The translations under genes were made by a program, and so were the position numbers. From contig JAJDBV010000043.1 of NCBI GenBank assembly GCA_029261165.1, forward strand, positions 1 to 33,006: a stretch of 33,006 bases of DNA, read 5' to 3'. This DNA is from Nitrospirota bacterium. GTDB taxonomy: Bacteria; Nitrospirota; Nitrospiria; SBBL01; JAADHI01. The notes beneath the pieces are model-generated. The model was not told the origin of the DNA and did no database searches. It saw only the letters and a program-made list of their open reading frames with translations. How positions within the stretch are numbered: the stretch's first letter is position 1; every line of letters starts with the position of its first letter. Of this stretch, positions 1-8,336 are shown in pieces.

Positions 1-29
1 GGCTTGAAGGTATTCCTTTTTGGATCGTG

Positions 30-199
30 GACTCACAATAGTACCCTCCTTTTATCGAAATCTTCGGGTAACATTTATTATGAGTCAACGATCCCTCCTC
101 AGAGCTCACTTCGGTAACATTTTATTTGAGTCAATTCGCCCCCCCCATCTCGTTTGACAACATTTAGGTTATAAACTACACTATTAACGTCTACTCACA
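30..199. repeat. degenerate tandem ~50-bp repeats upstream of the FHA gene
   Basis: Similar units begin near 30, 82 and 128, and a partial one near 190. Each opens with a GACTCA/GAGTCA-like hexamer followed by a pyrimidine-rich CCCTCCT-type stretch. The first three end in a TAACATTT or CAACATTT element. The best-matching pair is 62-87 and 109-133, both CTTCGG-TAACATTT-GAGTCA with small indels. An eight-C run lies at 139-146. No gene is visible in 1-199. The units may be binding sites or a decayed minisatellite; function is unknown. Confidence 0.5.
154..182 (+). promoter_or_regulatory. sigma-70-type promoter for the FHA-kinase operon
   Basis: A perfect TTGACA (154-159) is followed by a 17-bp spacer and TACACT (177-182), a 4/6 match to the -10 box. 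Initiation would fall near 189, only about 10 nt before the GTG at 200. A transcript starting there would have almost no leader and no Shine-Dalgarno sequence. The -35 box overlaps the third unit of the upstream repeats. Confidence 0.5.
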
Positions 200-1645
200 G
201 TGGCCCCTGACCCCCATCAAGTCATGATCAAAGAGCTTATTTCCCACCAAGAAGAACAACTTTCGGAGACGCAGTGCTCCGATCAGCTTATCCCATCGAT
301 CCTTCAGTCAATAAAATCAAAAAAAGAACTGATCACTGCAATATTACTTCTCGAAGATCGTGAGCGCGCGCTCCTACTCTTTATCCTCCAGGATGACCCC
401 TGTTCTTCCTATGAATTAAAAGGCCATTCTTTTTCTTCCCTTTCAATTTCGGAGTACTTGGGAGAGGGAAAGGACTTTCAAGGAACCCTTAAACTATATA
501 CATTAAGTCCGATATTTTTTAAGGCGCTTCTCGTCCTGGCACAAAAAAAACCGAATGTCTTTGCAGGGAGTGATCTTATTAATATTGAAAACCTGCTCGA
601 TCGCCTTGAAACGTGTGAACAAGATGCCGTTTTGTCTCTTAAAAAAGGAGATGAAACATCGCTCTTTTATTTTATGGAAGGAAAGTTGTCGGAGGGTTAC
701 TTTGAAAATGAAAGTGGGCTTGCAGAAGAATCAAACCTCCGGGACAAGCTTTTAATTTACACCTATTCCGCGAATGAAGAAGAGCCTGTGGAACTCAGCC
801 TTTATTATGACCTTGAGGTTGGACCTTTCGATGATATCGAGGATCCTTCTTCAGAATCGAATGGTTCGCCGGCGGACCCACCTGCCAAACATCCCTTGCT
901 TATCCTCAAACGGGACGCCGTTCGCACTTTTAAAGGCAGAAAGAACAAATCTTCCATTATCAAGGGGAATAACCTCCTTGAGGCAAATAAGCGTACTGAA
1001 ATGATTCTCGATAAAGAGATATTCACTTTGGGCCGGGACCACGAGAATGATTGGACCATAAATGATCCGGCCTCCTCAAGAGTCCATGCCATTATTAAAA
1101 GTTGCCCGGATGGCTATTATATTGAAGATCGGGAAAGCCGTAATGGCACGTTCGTCAATAAACAGAGAATCGATCGTCACAAATTGTCGGATCAAGACAA
1201 GATCCAGATCGGCCTCTATCAGTTTGTCTTTTCAGCGGCGGGGAACAAAGAAAAGAGAGTCGTGTCTCCTTCCTCTCTTGTCCAGGACAACAATGAAAAT
1301 TCTGACAGCATCGTGAAGAATCGCCAGAACCTCCCCATGGAAAAGCCCTCCCCCCAGAATTGGGGACTGGAAGTGATATCAGAAAATATGGCCGGAGATT
1401 TTTTTGAATTTTCAGGGGAACTACTCTCACTCGGTCGAGGAGATACAGATATCCAGGTGAAAGACCCTCAAGTTTCCCGACATCATGCCAACATAGAATG
1501 GACAGATGAAGGGTTTGTCCTCTCTGATTGTAAAAGCGCAAATGGAATCTTTGTCAACGATGAACTCATCACGACAAAACAGCTCTTGATCGATGATGTT
1601 ATCAAAGTTGGGGACACCCAATTCAGGGTTGTCTGTAAGGAATGA
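200..1645 (+). CDS. tandem FHA-domain protein
   Basis: A 481-residue protein with two C-terminal forkhead-associated domains, which bind phosphothreonine peptides. FHA1 spans about residues 271-345, with the GR of the first strand at R279 followed by SSRVHA and RNGTFVN. FHA2 spans about 405-479, with R413 followed by SRHHANI and SANGIFVN. Both carry the Gly-Arg, Ser-x-x-His and Asn-Gly signatures. The first 230 residues are acidic and match nothing I recognise. The next gene overlaps the stop codon and encodes a Ser/Thr kinase, so this protein is a likely partner or substrate. The start is uncertain: GTG at 200 lies inside a degenerate upstream repeat and has no clear Shine-Dalgarno; ATG at 224 is a good alternative. 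No signal peptide or membrane segment is seen. Confidence 0.9.
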   Translation: MAPDPHQVMIKELISHQEEQLSETQCSDQLIPSILQSIKSKKELITAILLLEDRERALLLFILQDDPCSSYELKGHSFSSLSISEYLGEGKDFQGTLKLYTLSPIFFKALLVLAQKKPNVFAGSDLINIENLLDRLETCEQDAVLSLKKGDETSLFYFMEGKLSEGYFENESGLAEESNLRDKLLIYTYSANEEEPVELSLYYDLEVGPFDDIEDPSSESNGSPADPPAKHPLLILKRDAVRTFKGRKNKSSIIKGNNLLEANKRTEMILDKEIFTLGRDHENDWTINDPASSRVHAIIKSCPDGYYIEDRESRNGTFVNKQRIDRHKLSDQDKIQIGLYQFVFSAAGNKEKRVVSPSSLVQDNNENSDSIVKNRQNLPMEKPSPQNWGLEVISENMAGDFFEFSGELLSLGRGDTDIQVKDPQVSRHHANIEWTDEGFVLSDCKSANGIFVNDELITTKQLLIDDVIKVGDTQFRVVCKE

Positions 1646-4065
1646 ACAGCGCTTCCTGGAACGAAACCATCACCCGCCTTTTGGAAGATCCCCTCCTGTT
1701 TATCGAGCAGTTCACCTCCGGTCTTTCAACAACCCCGGTCATCGGTTATGCCTTCTTCCTGCTTCTCATTGTATCGGGTTACAAACTATCGAAAAAATAT
1801 TTCGCCATGAGACGGTCCATCACCTCTGATCCGATCAATGAGGCCGTACAGGCAGAACGCTCCCAGGATCCCTATCGCGCCGGAGAGCTTTATGAAAACG
1901 CGGGCCAATACAACAAAGCCATCCGCGCCTATAAGGAGGCGCGAGCCTTTCAACAGATTGGCCGAATATATGAACATCTGAGAGAATGGGAAGAAGCGGC
2001 CCAGTTTTATAAACTGACAGATAATGTTGAAAAATCGGCAATCATGTACCAGAAAGGAGGGCAATACCTTCAGGCCGCGAAAGCCTACCTCCAATGTAAT
2101 AAAAATACACTCGCTGCAGAAATGTATGAAAAAGGAAAACGCTATCAGGAAGCAGCAGAAGTCTATAAGAAGTTTGGAAACATTGAAAAAGCCGCGGCGC
2201 TCTATGAGCAGTCCAGTGAATACGAGAAGGCCGCAGAAGAGTATGAGGCCCATTTCTTAAGGCAGAATATCGCAAACTCAGGTCAATCTTCGGAAAAATG
2301 GAAGCAGATTCAGCAGGCCGGATATAAGAGCGGCCAACTTTACCTCAAGGTCGGGCAATATTTGAAAGCAATGGAAATTTTTTCTGCCGCTGACTTTCCA
2401 AACCAGGCAGCTGAAGCGGCCATTCAGGCCGGAGAAAAAGAAAAAGCGGCCAAGCTATTTCTGACAGCCGGCACCTTTGAAAAGGCGGCAAAGCTTTATG
2501 AACTATTAGGAGATAAAAAACGAAGTCACTGGATCATGGCAAAAAAATACCAGGAAGAATCTGATCTTCCGTCTGCAGCGAAGGCCTTTGAGATGGGAGA
2601 AAACTGGATTGAAGCCGGTGAAATCTATGAGCGGATCGGTGAAAAGGGAAACGCTGGCAGGATGTATATGAACGGTGGAGACTACCATCGCTCGGCTGAA
2701 ATGTTTCATCTGGCCGGAGACAGAAAATCCGCAGCAATGTCGCTCGAAAAGGGCGGTGATTTGCGTGAAGCAGCCGCTCTTTATACAAAACTGGAGATGT
2801 TTGAGCGCGCTGTTCAACTCCATGAACTGCTTGGAGACTACTATTCCGCCGCCCTCCTTTTCAAGGAGATGGGAAAAATGGAGCAATGCCTATCTTACCT
2901 CCAAAAAGTTGATTCACATTCAGGAGATTATTATTCTGCGTCGATCTTGTTGGCGAAGTTGCTGAGAGAGAGAGGCATGGATTCCGCGGCAACAGAACAT
3001 CTCCACAAGATCATCTCGCAGGAAGATATCTCCCCCCACAACATCGAATTATATTATCAGCGCGCCCTACTCTATGAAGAAAATAAGGAGTTTGAAGAAG
3101 CCGTTTCATTCTATGCAAAGATTTTGTCTGAAGATCTTAAGTATAAAGATGTCAAACAACGAAATGATCTCCTTAAGAAAGCTTTAAGAGAAGTAAGGAA
3201 GGCCAAAACACCCGAAAGAAATAGGAATTCAGATCAGGTTGGAGAATCCTCTTCTCCCTCTGATAGTTCAATCCGATATAAAATTATAAAGAAAATTGGA
3301 CAAGGGGGAATGGGTGTCGTATATCAGGCAGAAGACACCCTTTTAAAGAGAATAGTCGCGTATAAGGTTCTCCCAGTCGCCATTAAAGAAAATAAGGCGA
3401 TGCTACAAAACTTTCTCCAAGAGGCGCGTATCGCGGCCGCCCTAAATCATCCCAGCATCGTCACGCTTTATGATACCGGAAAAAATGGAGATGAAATCTT
3501 CATCACGATGGAATATGTCGACGGAATCACCTTGAAAAAATTTCTAGAAAAGCGACGACCCTCTATTCGTGTATCTCTCGAAATCATGAAGTCAATCTGT
3601 ATAGGGATCTCATACGCGCATAACGAAAATGTTGTCCACCGTGATCTTAAGCCGGCAAATATCATGTTGATTCGTAATCATGCAGTCAAAATTATGGATT
3701 TTGGTTTGGCAAAACTCATCACAGAGTCTGTGGCAGACAAGACCTCCGTAAAAGGAACGCCCCTCTATATGTCCCCGGAGCAAATCTTGGGAAACAGGGT
3801 CGATCAGCAGTCTGATATTTATTCTTTAGGCTGCACTTTTTATCGAATTTTAACGGGCCGTCCCCCTTTTACCAAAGGGGATATCTATTATCACCACCTC
3901 CACACCCCGCCTGTATCGCCTAAAAAATACAATCCAAACCTGCCAGATCCTCTGGAAAAAATGATCATGACATCCCTAGAAAAGAAAAAAAAATACAGGT
4001 ACCCAAAAATAGACAGCTTGATCAAAGACCTGGATCATATAAGTCAATCGATAGATCTATCTTAA
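1642..4065 (+). CDS. Ser/Thr protein kinase with N-terminal 13-residue-repeat solenoid
   Basis: An 807-residue Hanks-type kinase. A hydrophobic segment at about residues 33-47 probably tethers it to the inner membrane. Residues 78-426 consist of at least 23 tandem units of exactly 13 residues of the type xEKAAxLYxxxGx. Short breaks occur near 208-227 and 293-309. The kinase domain runs from about 546 to 800 and looks catalytically intact. It has the glycine loop GQGGMGVV, ATP-anchoring K575 (AYKVL), catalytic HRDLKPAN at 666-673, DFG at 686-688 and an SPE variant of the APE motif. Its ATG overlaps the stop of the FHA gene (ATGA), implying translational coupling. The repeats probably form an alpha-solenoid that binds partners; the substrates are unknown. 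The spacing differs from classical 34-residue TPRs. Confidence 0.93.
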   Translation: MNSASWNETITRLLEDPLLFIEQFTSGLSTTPVIGYAFFLLLIVSGYKLSKKYFAMRRSITSDPINEAVQAERSQDPYRAGELYENAGQYNKAIRAYKEARAFQQIGRIYEHLREWEEAAQFYKLTDNVEKSAIMYQKGGQYLQAAKAYLQCNKNTLAAEMYEKGKRYQEAAEVYKKFGNIEKAAALYEQSSEYEKAAEEYEAHFLRQNIANSGQSSEKWKQIQQAGYKSGQLYLKVGQYLKAMEIFSAADFPNQAAEAAIQAGEKEKAAKLFLTAGTFEKAAKLYELLGDKKRSHWIMAKKYQEESDLPSAAKAFEMGENWIEAGEIYERIGEKGNAGRMYMNGGDYHRSAEMFHLAGDRKSAAMSLEKGGDLREAAALYTKLEMFERAVQLHELLGDYYSAALLFKEMGKMEQCLSYLQKVDSHSGDYYSASILLAKLLRERGMDSAATEHLHKIISQEDISPHNIELYYQRALLYEENKEFEEAVSFYAKILSEDLKYKDVKQRNDLLKKALREVRKAKTPERNRNSDQVGESSSPSDSSIRYKIIKKIGQGGMGVVYQAEDTLLKRIVAYKVLPVAIKENKAMLQNFLQEARIAAALNHPSIVTLYDTGKNGDEIFITMEYVDGITLKKFLEKRRPSIRVSLEIMKSICIGISYAHNENVVHRDLKPANIMLIRNHAVKIMDFGLAKLITESVADKTSVKGTPLYMSPEQILGNRVDQQSDIYSLGCTFYRILTGRPPFTKGDIYYHHLHTPPVSPKKYNPNLPDPLEKMIMTSLEKKKKYRYPKIDSLIKDLDHISQSIDLS

Positions 4066-4082
4066 TACCCCCTCCTGGACGG

Positions 4083-6050
4083 TTATCCATGGTCTTTTAT
4101 CACGCCAACCTGAGGAAAATCGGCCAGTCCGCTCTGGAGCGCCTGTGTCTGAAATGATTGATTCTTCCAGAAGATTCCTCCCGGGGTCGTCGTCGGAACA
4201 ACCATGATGTAAAAAAGAGCCCGGCCGATGACCTCATGTACCAGCGCAAGAGAAGATATCCCTCCCCAGATCGACAGTGACAAGCCTCCTTCAAGACCAA
4301 AACCCGCATAGATCAAGGCAACAACAACGAGAATCGCCCAACTTATCCATCTTGCGAAATAGGTCTTCCCATATTTTCCGACCATCAGTCCGAGGGAAAC
4401 GGCGGCCTCTTCACCTCTGGCCGTCATATCGTGTTGATGCGACAGGAGCGCCCCGCCTTGGAGCAACATGCCTACAAGCAGGGGAAAAGCCATCGTAGAG
4501 AGTGTCCGCGCAGGTGAATTTCCCAGAATGAACTCTGCTATGCCGAAGATCAGTCCGATACTCAGGCTTCCAAGGATCAAGGCACTTGAGAAGAATGCGC
4601 CTCCGGAATGCCAATGGTCCCAAAATGGACGGGCATTGATGCGATAGCAACGGTACATACAATAAAGACCCACCGGCCCCATGATCGTTGCCCCGAAGCC
4701 GAGAACTTGTGTCAATATTTCTGGATAAGCCTCTGGAAGCCAGGAGGTTATCATCGGAAATACGGTCACCAGGGCATAGGCAAAAAATAAGTTATAGAAT
4801 GCCCCCACCGCTGCAATCTCCCGGCTTACCCAGGAGTGCCGAAAGTTATACAGGGCACGGTAAAAATATTGTGGTTTGCCCAGATGAAGGGTTGATGAGA
4901 CCAGAGCCGAAGTCTGGAGTACAACCAGTCCGAGTAATCCCACCGCCATGGCAACAGGATGCTGCTCTACAGTCAGAACACCCCCCAAGGTATCGCTAAG
5001 GAAAGGGCTGATAAAAATGAGTAAAAATGCTCCCACAACAAGCTGCGTGGCAAGCGTGAAGAAGACCAGAGGATCTTCACGCGAACGAAGTTGGTTCAGC
5101 CCCCAATGCGCCTTTTTTGCTTTGTCGAGCGGTTTAACACTGAACCCCTTGCTTCCATTTTGATCCCGTTTGTAGCGAATCGGATCGGCATCGACATGCC
5201 TGAAGTCATCCGGCAAGGCGCGGGTTTGTTGAAAACGGATATTGGGCCGTGATATTTCCGGGTCCGGAAAACCGGGAATCTCAAGTTTCGCTTCCTGGCG
5301 GCCTGACGGGATATCCTCTATGACGCCAAACTCGAGGGCATTTCCCAGACAAGCGGTTACGCATGCCGGCTTCAAGCCGACCTCAAGCCGATCTACACAC
5401 ATATTGCATTTCTCAACTTGGCCTTCAACCGGATTCAATTGAGGGGCATTGTAAGGACACACCCAGGTACAGTAGCCGCAGCCAAAACAGATATCAGGGT
5501 CCTGTAAGACCGCTCCGTACTCCAGGTACTTGGTATAAGCCCGAGTCGGACAACCCTTCAGGCAGACAGGGTCCTCACAGTGATTGCAAGCCATGGAGAT
5601 ATTGATACGTGTGACATCCGGGTAGCTTCCTCCCTCAATTGTGCCCACCGTCCTGAAGGCAAGATGAGAAGGCAGGCCGTTCTTTTCGGAACAGGCAGAT
5701 TCACAGGCGTGGCAGGCAATACAGTTGTCAGCGTTAAAATGAAAGCCATGCTGCTTGTAGCGGTCCGGATCAGCAGTCAGGCGCTTCTTTCCGTTGATAT
5801 CTAGGACTTGTCCAGCCAGTTCCGGGTATTCCTGGTCAAGGCAGACAGCGGAGCCATGCAAACTTTTCTTGCCATCACTTCCGGAAGGTTTCAGGAGCAT
5901 ATATTCAGGATGCTGTCGGGACAATGCCGTTTTCAATGACGCACTGACCGGCATATTTTCACTTCCACAACCCCTCGAATTCGTCTGCCCAAGGGAATCG
6001 ATTGTCTCCTCCTCTCCTGACTTCATTTTAGTACTGCCGTGCCACCACAT
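4083..6050 (-). CDS. fused DmsB-type ferredoxin and DmsC-type membrane anchor
   Basis: A 655-residue electron-transfer subunit. Residues about 95-235 carry four cysteine clusters of the DmsB/NrfC type: CIACHACESAC, CNHCEDPVCLKGC, CFGCGYCTWVC and CNMCVDRLEVGLKPACVTAC, enough for four [4Fe-4S] centres. Residues from about 320 to 640 form a polytopic DmsC/YnfH-like domain of about eight membrane segments, expected to oxidise quinol. DmsB and DmsC are normally separate proteins; here they are fused. No twin-arginine or Sec signal is visible, so the clusters should face the cytoplasm. The start at 6050 has GAGGG upstream and overlaps the catalytic gene by 23 bp; ATG at 6026, just after the catalytic stop, is an alternative. 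It converges on the kinase gene with a 17-bp gap in which no terminator is obvious. Confidence 0.92.
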   Translation of the reverse strand: MWWHGSTKMKSGEEETIDSLGQTNSRGCGSENMPVSASLKTALSRQHPEYMLLKPSGSDGKKSLHGSAVCLDQEYPELAGQVLDINGKKRLTADPDRYKQHGFHFNADNCIACHACESACSEKNGLPSHLAFRTVGTIEGGSYPDVTRINISMACNHCEDPVCLKGCPTRAYTKYLEYGAVLQDPDICFGCGYCTWVCPYNAPQLNPVEGQVEKCNMCVDRLEVGLKPACVTACLGNALEFGVIEDIPSGRQEAKLEIPGFPDPEISRPNIRFQQTRALPDDFRHVDADPIRYKRDQNGSKGFSVKPLDKAKKAHWGLNQLRSREDPLVFFTLATQLVVGAFLLIFISPFLSDTLGGVLTVEQHPVAMAVGLLGLVVLQTSALVSSTLHLGKPQYFYRALYNFRHSWVSREIAAVGAFYNLFFAYALVTVFPMITSWLPEAYPEILTQVLGFGATIMGPVGLYCMYRCYRINARPFWDHWHSGGAFFSSALILGSLSIGLIFGIAEFILGNSPARTLSTMAFPLLVGMLLQGGALLSHQHDMTARGEEAAVSLGLMVGKYGKTYFARWISWAILVVVALIYAGFGLEGGLSLSIWGGISSLALVHEVIGRALFYIMVVPTTTPGGIFWKNQSFQTQALQSGLADFPQVGVIKDHG

Positions 6051-8208
6051 TTTCCCTCGCGGCCGCCGCCTGGTCGTCTATTTTTTCGATCCGCACGGCC
6101 GATTGTTTAAACGCCGGCTGGCGCGAATAGGGATCAAGGAGACCGAGGACAAGCCGGTTCACACAATTATAGAAATGCATCGGAATAAAGACAGCATCCT
6201 CCGCAATCCGGTGGGTCAACTGAACCAGGACAATGGCCGAAGACCGGCGTGAAGAAACCCGGACGTACTCCAAGGCTTCAATCTCGAGCCGCACCGCTGT
6301 GACCGGATTCATCTCCATATACGGCGTCGGACTGAATTTATTCAAATTCCCGATCTTACCGGTCTTTGTACGGGTATGCCAATGCTCCACGACCCGCCCG
6401 CTGTTCAGCCAGAAGGGATATTCATCGTCAGGGACCTCATTATTATCCTCAAAAGGAAGTGCAATCAGTTTGGCCTTCCCGTCCGGGTGTTGGAAATATC
6501 CATCGGTATAAAGCCGTCTCGCCCCGTCCGGGTTGTCCTGATTGCAAGGCCATTGAATGCCCCTTTGCGCCTCGATCTTTTCGTGGCTCATCCCTGAGTA
6601 ATCGCAGAGGCGTCCTTTGGAAAGCACCCGCATTTCATCAAAGACCTCTGCCGGGGTTTCGGAAAAGGGTATCCGACCGGACGGATCAAAGCGTTTGGCG
6701 AGCTGCGTGAATATCCAGAGTTCCGGTTTGGCTTCGCCCGGCGGATTTGAGGCTTTTCGGACCACGTTTACACGCCGCTCCGTATTGGTGAAGACCCCCT
6801 CCTTTTCTCCCCAGAGTGCCGCAGGAAGGAAGAGGTGTGCCGATTCAACTGTTTCAACATCTGCATAGATGTCCTGCACAACCAGGAACTCCAATTTTTC
6901 AAGCGTCTTTCTAATGCGTAGCGTGTCGGGCATGGAAGTCATCGGATTTGTGGCAATCAGCCAGAGGCCCTTGATCTCTCCCCTTTCAATGGCAGGAAAG
7001 ATATCCGTTTGCGTCAGACCCCTTTTTTGGGGGAAGAAGTCTTCCTCCACACCCCAATAGTCTGCCATGAAGGCGCGGTCCTCCGTATTTTCCAGTTTTC
7101 GGTATGCCGGCAGACCGGAACAGGAGGAAAATTCGCGCGTCCCCATTGCGTTGCACTGGCCGGTGATGGAGAGTGAGGTTCCCCCCGGCTTTCCGATATT
7201 GCCCGTAATCAGATTCAAGTTGTTAATCGCAGCCACACCATCCGAACCATGCGTCGATTGGTTGATGCCCATGGTCCAGATCGTCATCGCTACCCCGGCT
7301 TCCGCGTATATGTGTGCCACCTTGCGGATCATGCCCTCATCAATGCCGCAGATTTTTGCCGCCATGGCCGGATTATATTGTCCAACCAGCTCCGCAAAAG
7401 CGCTGTGTCCCGAAGTGTGGGCCTCTACATAACCGCGATCTTCCAAACCCTCTTTTAGGATGACATGGACCAGGGCATTCAGGAAGACAAGGTCGGTTCC
7501 TGGCGTAATCGGGACATGAATATCGGCCAGTTGCGCAAACATGGTCACCCGAGGATCGACGACAATCAGGGGAAAGTGATGCCGGTCCTGCGCTTCTTTC
7601 ATCCGCCAGTAGATGATCGGGTGCTGCTCAGGAAGGTTTGATCCGATCGCCAGAAGGCAATTGGTATGCTCAAAATCCTCGTAACAACCCGGAGGACCGT
7701 CACTTCCAAAGGAGCGTTTGTAGCCGGACACCGCAGAGGCCATGCAGAGGGTGGTATTGCCATCGTAATTATTCGTTCCGATCAGGCCCCGGACCAACTT
7801 CCCCAGGGTATAAAATTCCTCGGTATAGATCTGGCCGGTCGAGACGATGGCAAAGCTGTCACGGCCATACTGGGCCTGAATTCGTTGAATTTCGCCCGCC
7901 ATACTTGTCAGGGACGTATCCCACGATGCCTTTTCAAAAGGTTCCGATCTCTTCTTGCGCATGAGTGGAAAGACGCCCCGATTCGGGGTATTAAACAATT
8001 CGAACTCGAAGATCCCTTTCAGGCAAAGCTTTCCCCGATTCACGTCGGCATCCATCACCCCGCGCGTCGTGATCCCCTTCCCGGCCTTATCGACACCCAC
8101 CTCAATGGAACACCCGGTGGAGCAGTATCCGCAGGTTGTATAGACCCACTTCTCAACCGGCTTCGTAGGGATATGGATCGGATTCTTGGTGTGACGGCCA
8201 AATAACAT
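6028..8208 (-). CDS. nasA: cytoplasmic molybdopterin oxidoreductase, assimilatory nitrate reductase type
   Basis: A 726-residue catalytic subunit of the bis-MGD molybdoenzyme family. The N-terminal [4Fe-4S] site is C26-x2-C29-x3-C33 with C62. C155 in TTLCMASAV is the expected molybdenum ligand, and the following SGYKRSFGSDGPPGCYEDFE is typical of the NapA/NasA/NarB group. The C-terminal dinucleotide-binding domain includes IPMHFYN and DPYSRQPAFK. There is no twin-arginine signal, which points to the cytoplasmic assimilatory type rather than periplasmic NapA. The product expected from the family is nitrite from nitrate. The partner subunit downstream overlaps by 23 bp and should deliver electrons from quinol. 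The 5' region holds a sigma-54 promoter and an ANTAR-like attenuator, which fits nitrate assimilation. No nitrite reductase or nitrate transporter lies in this window. The nitrate assignment is an inference; another oxyanion is possible. Confidence 0.87.
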   Translation of the reverse strand: MLFGRHTKNPIHIPTKPVEKWVYTTCGYCSTGCSIEVGVDKAGKGITTRGVMDADVNRGKLCLKGIFEFELFNTPNRGVFPLMRKKRSEPFEKASWDTSLTSMAGEIQRIQAQYGRDSFAIVSTGQIYTEEFYTLGKLVRGLIGTNNYDGNTTLCMASAVSGYKRSFGSDGPPGCYEDFEHTNCLLAIGSNLPEQHPIIYWRMKEAQDRHHFPLIVVDPRVTMFAQLADIHVPITPGTDLVFLNALVHVILKEGLEDRGYVEAHTSGHSAFAELVGQYNPAMAAKICGIDEGMIRKVAHIYAEAGVAMTIWTMGINQSTHGSDGVAAINNLNLITGNIGKPGGTSLSITGQCNAMGTREFSSCSGLPAYRKLENTEDRAFMADYWGVEEDFFPQKRGLTQTDIFPAIERGEIKGLWLIATNPMTSMPDTLRIRKTLEKLEFLVVQDIYADVETVESAHLFLPAALWGEKEGVFTNTERRVNVVRKASNPPGEAKPELWIFTQLAKRFDPSGRIPFSETPAEVFDEMRVLSKGRLCDYSGMSHEKIEAQRGIQWPCNQDNPDGARRLYTDGYFQHPDGKAKLIALPFEDNNEVPDDEYPFWLNSGRVVEHWHTRTKTGKIGNLNKFSPTPYMEMNPVTAVRLEIEALEYVRVSSRRSSAIVLVQLTHRIAEDAVFIPMHFYNCVNRLVLGLLDPYSRQPAFKQSAVRIEKIDDQAAAARENVVARQY

Positions 8209-8230
8209 AAAAGTCCAAAGTTTTAGGTAT

Positions 8231-8289
8231 AAAAAAGCCCGGATTGTGCAACCAGAAAGACCTCTCTTTCCGTTGCCATCAGACCGGGC
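8231..8289 (-). terminator. leader attenuator terminator upstream of the nitrate-reductase-like gene
   Basis: On the minus strand GCCCGG (8289-8284) pairs with CCGGGC (8242-8237), followed at once by six T residues (8236-8231). Between the arms GCAAC/GTTGC and GAAAGA/TCTTTC also pair, giving one long nested hairpin. It ends 23 nt before the ATG at 8208, so it would stop transcription before the operon unless antiterminated. Its 5' arm is shared with hairpin P1 of the overlapping ANTAR-like motif. Confidence 0.8.
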
Positions 8290-8301
8290 GCCTTTGCCAG
8301 T
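8254..8301 (-). promoter_or_regulatory. ANTAR-type dual-hexaloop antitermination element
   Basis: P1 is ACTGGC - loop AAAGGC - GCC(C)GGT (8301-8283): six base pairs with one bulged C and one U-G pair. P2 is GAAAG - loop AGAGGT - CTTTC (8270-8255), extendable by a wobble and a C-G pair. A 12-nt linker joins them. Both hexaloops have A at position 1 and G at position 4, the signature of RNAs bound by ANTAR proteins such as NasR, AmiR and EutV. The P1 3' arm contains GCCCGG, the 5' arm of the terminator, so forming P1 would prevent termination. No ANTAR protein gene lies in this window. Confidence 0.7.
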
Positions 8302-8321
8302 AAATTTATTTTTTTATAATA

Positions 8322-8336
8322 GCAATAAACATGCCC
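8322..8336 (-). promoter_or_regulatory. sigma-54 (-24/-12) promoter
   Basis: The minus strand reads GGGCATGTTTATTGC. This matches the sigma-54 consensus TGGCAC(G)-N-TTGC in the GGCA block, the G, and the full TTGC, with the diagnostic GG-N10-GC spacing. Transcription would begin near 8310, about 9 nt before hairpin P1 of the leader. This is the arrangement expected for an NtrC-type nitrogen-controlled operon. Confidence 0.7.

Noticed and set aside
139-146. Eight-C run as a phase-variation switch
   Set aside because: Short for phase variation, and not between the promoter boxes or in a coding frame. Recorded only as part of the repeat region.
7666-8205. 179-codon frame opposite the nitrate-reductase-like gene
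   Set aside because: Antisense to a strongly conserved cofactor-binding region; its translation is low-complexity and matches no family.
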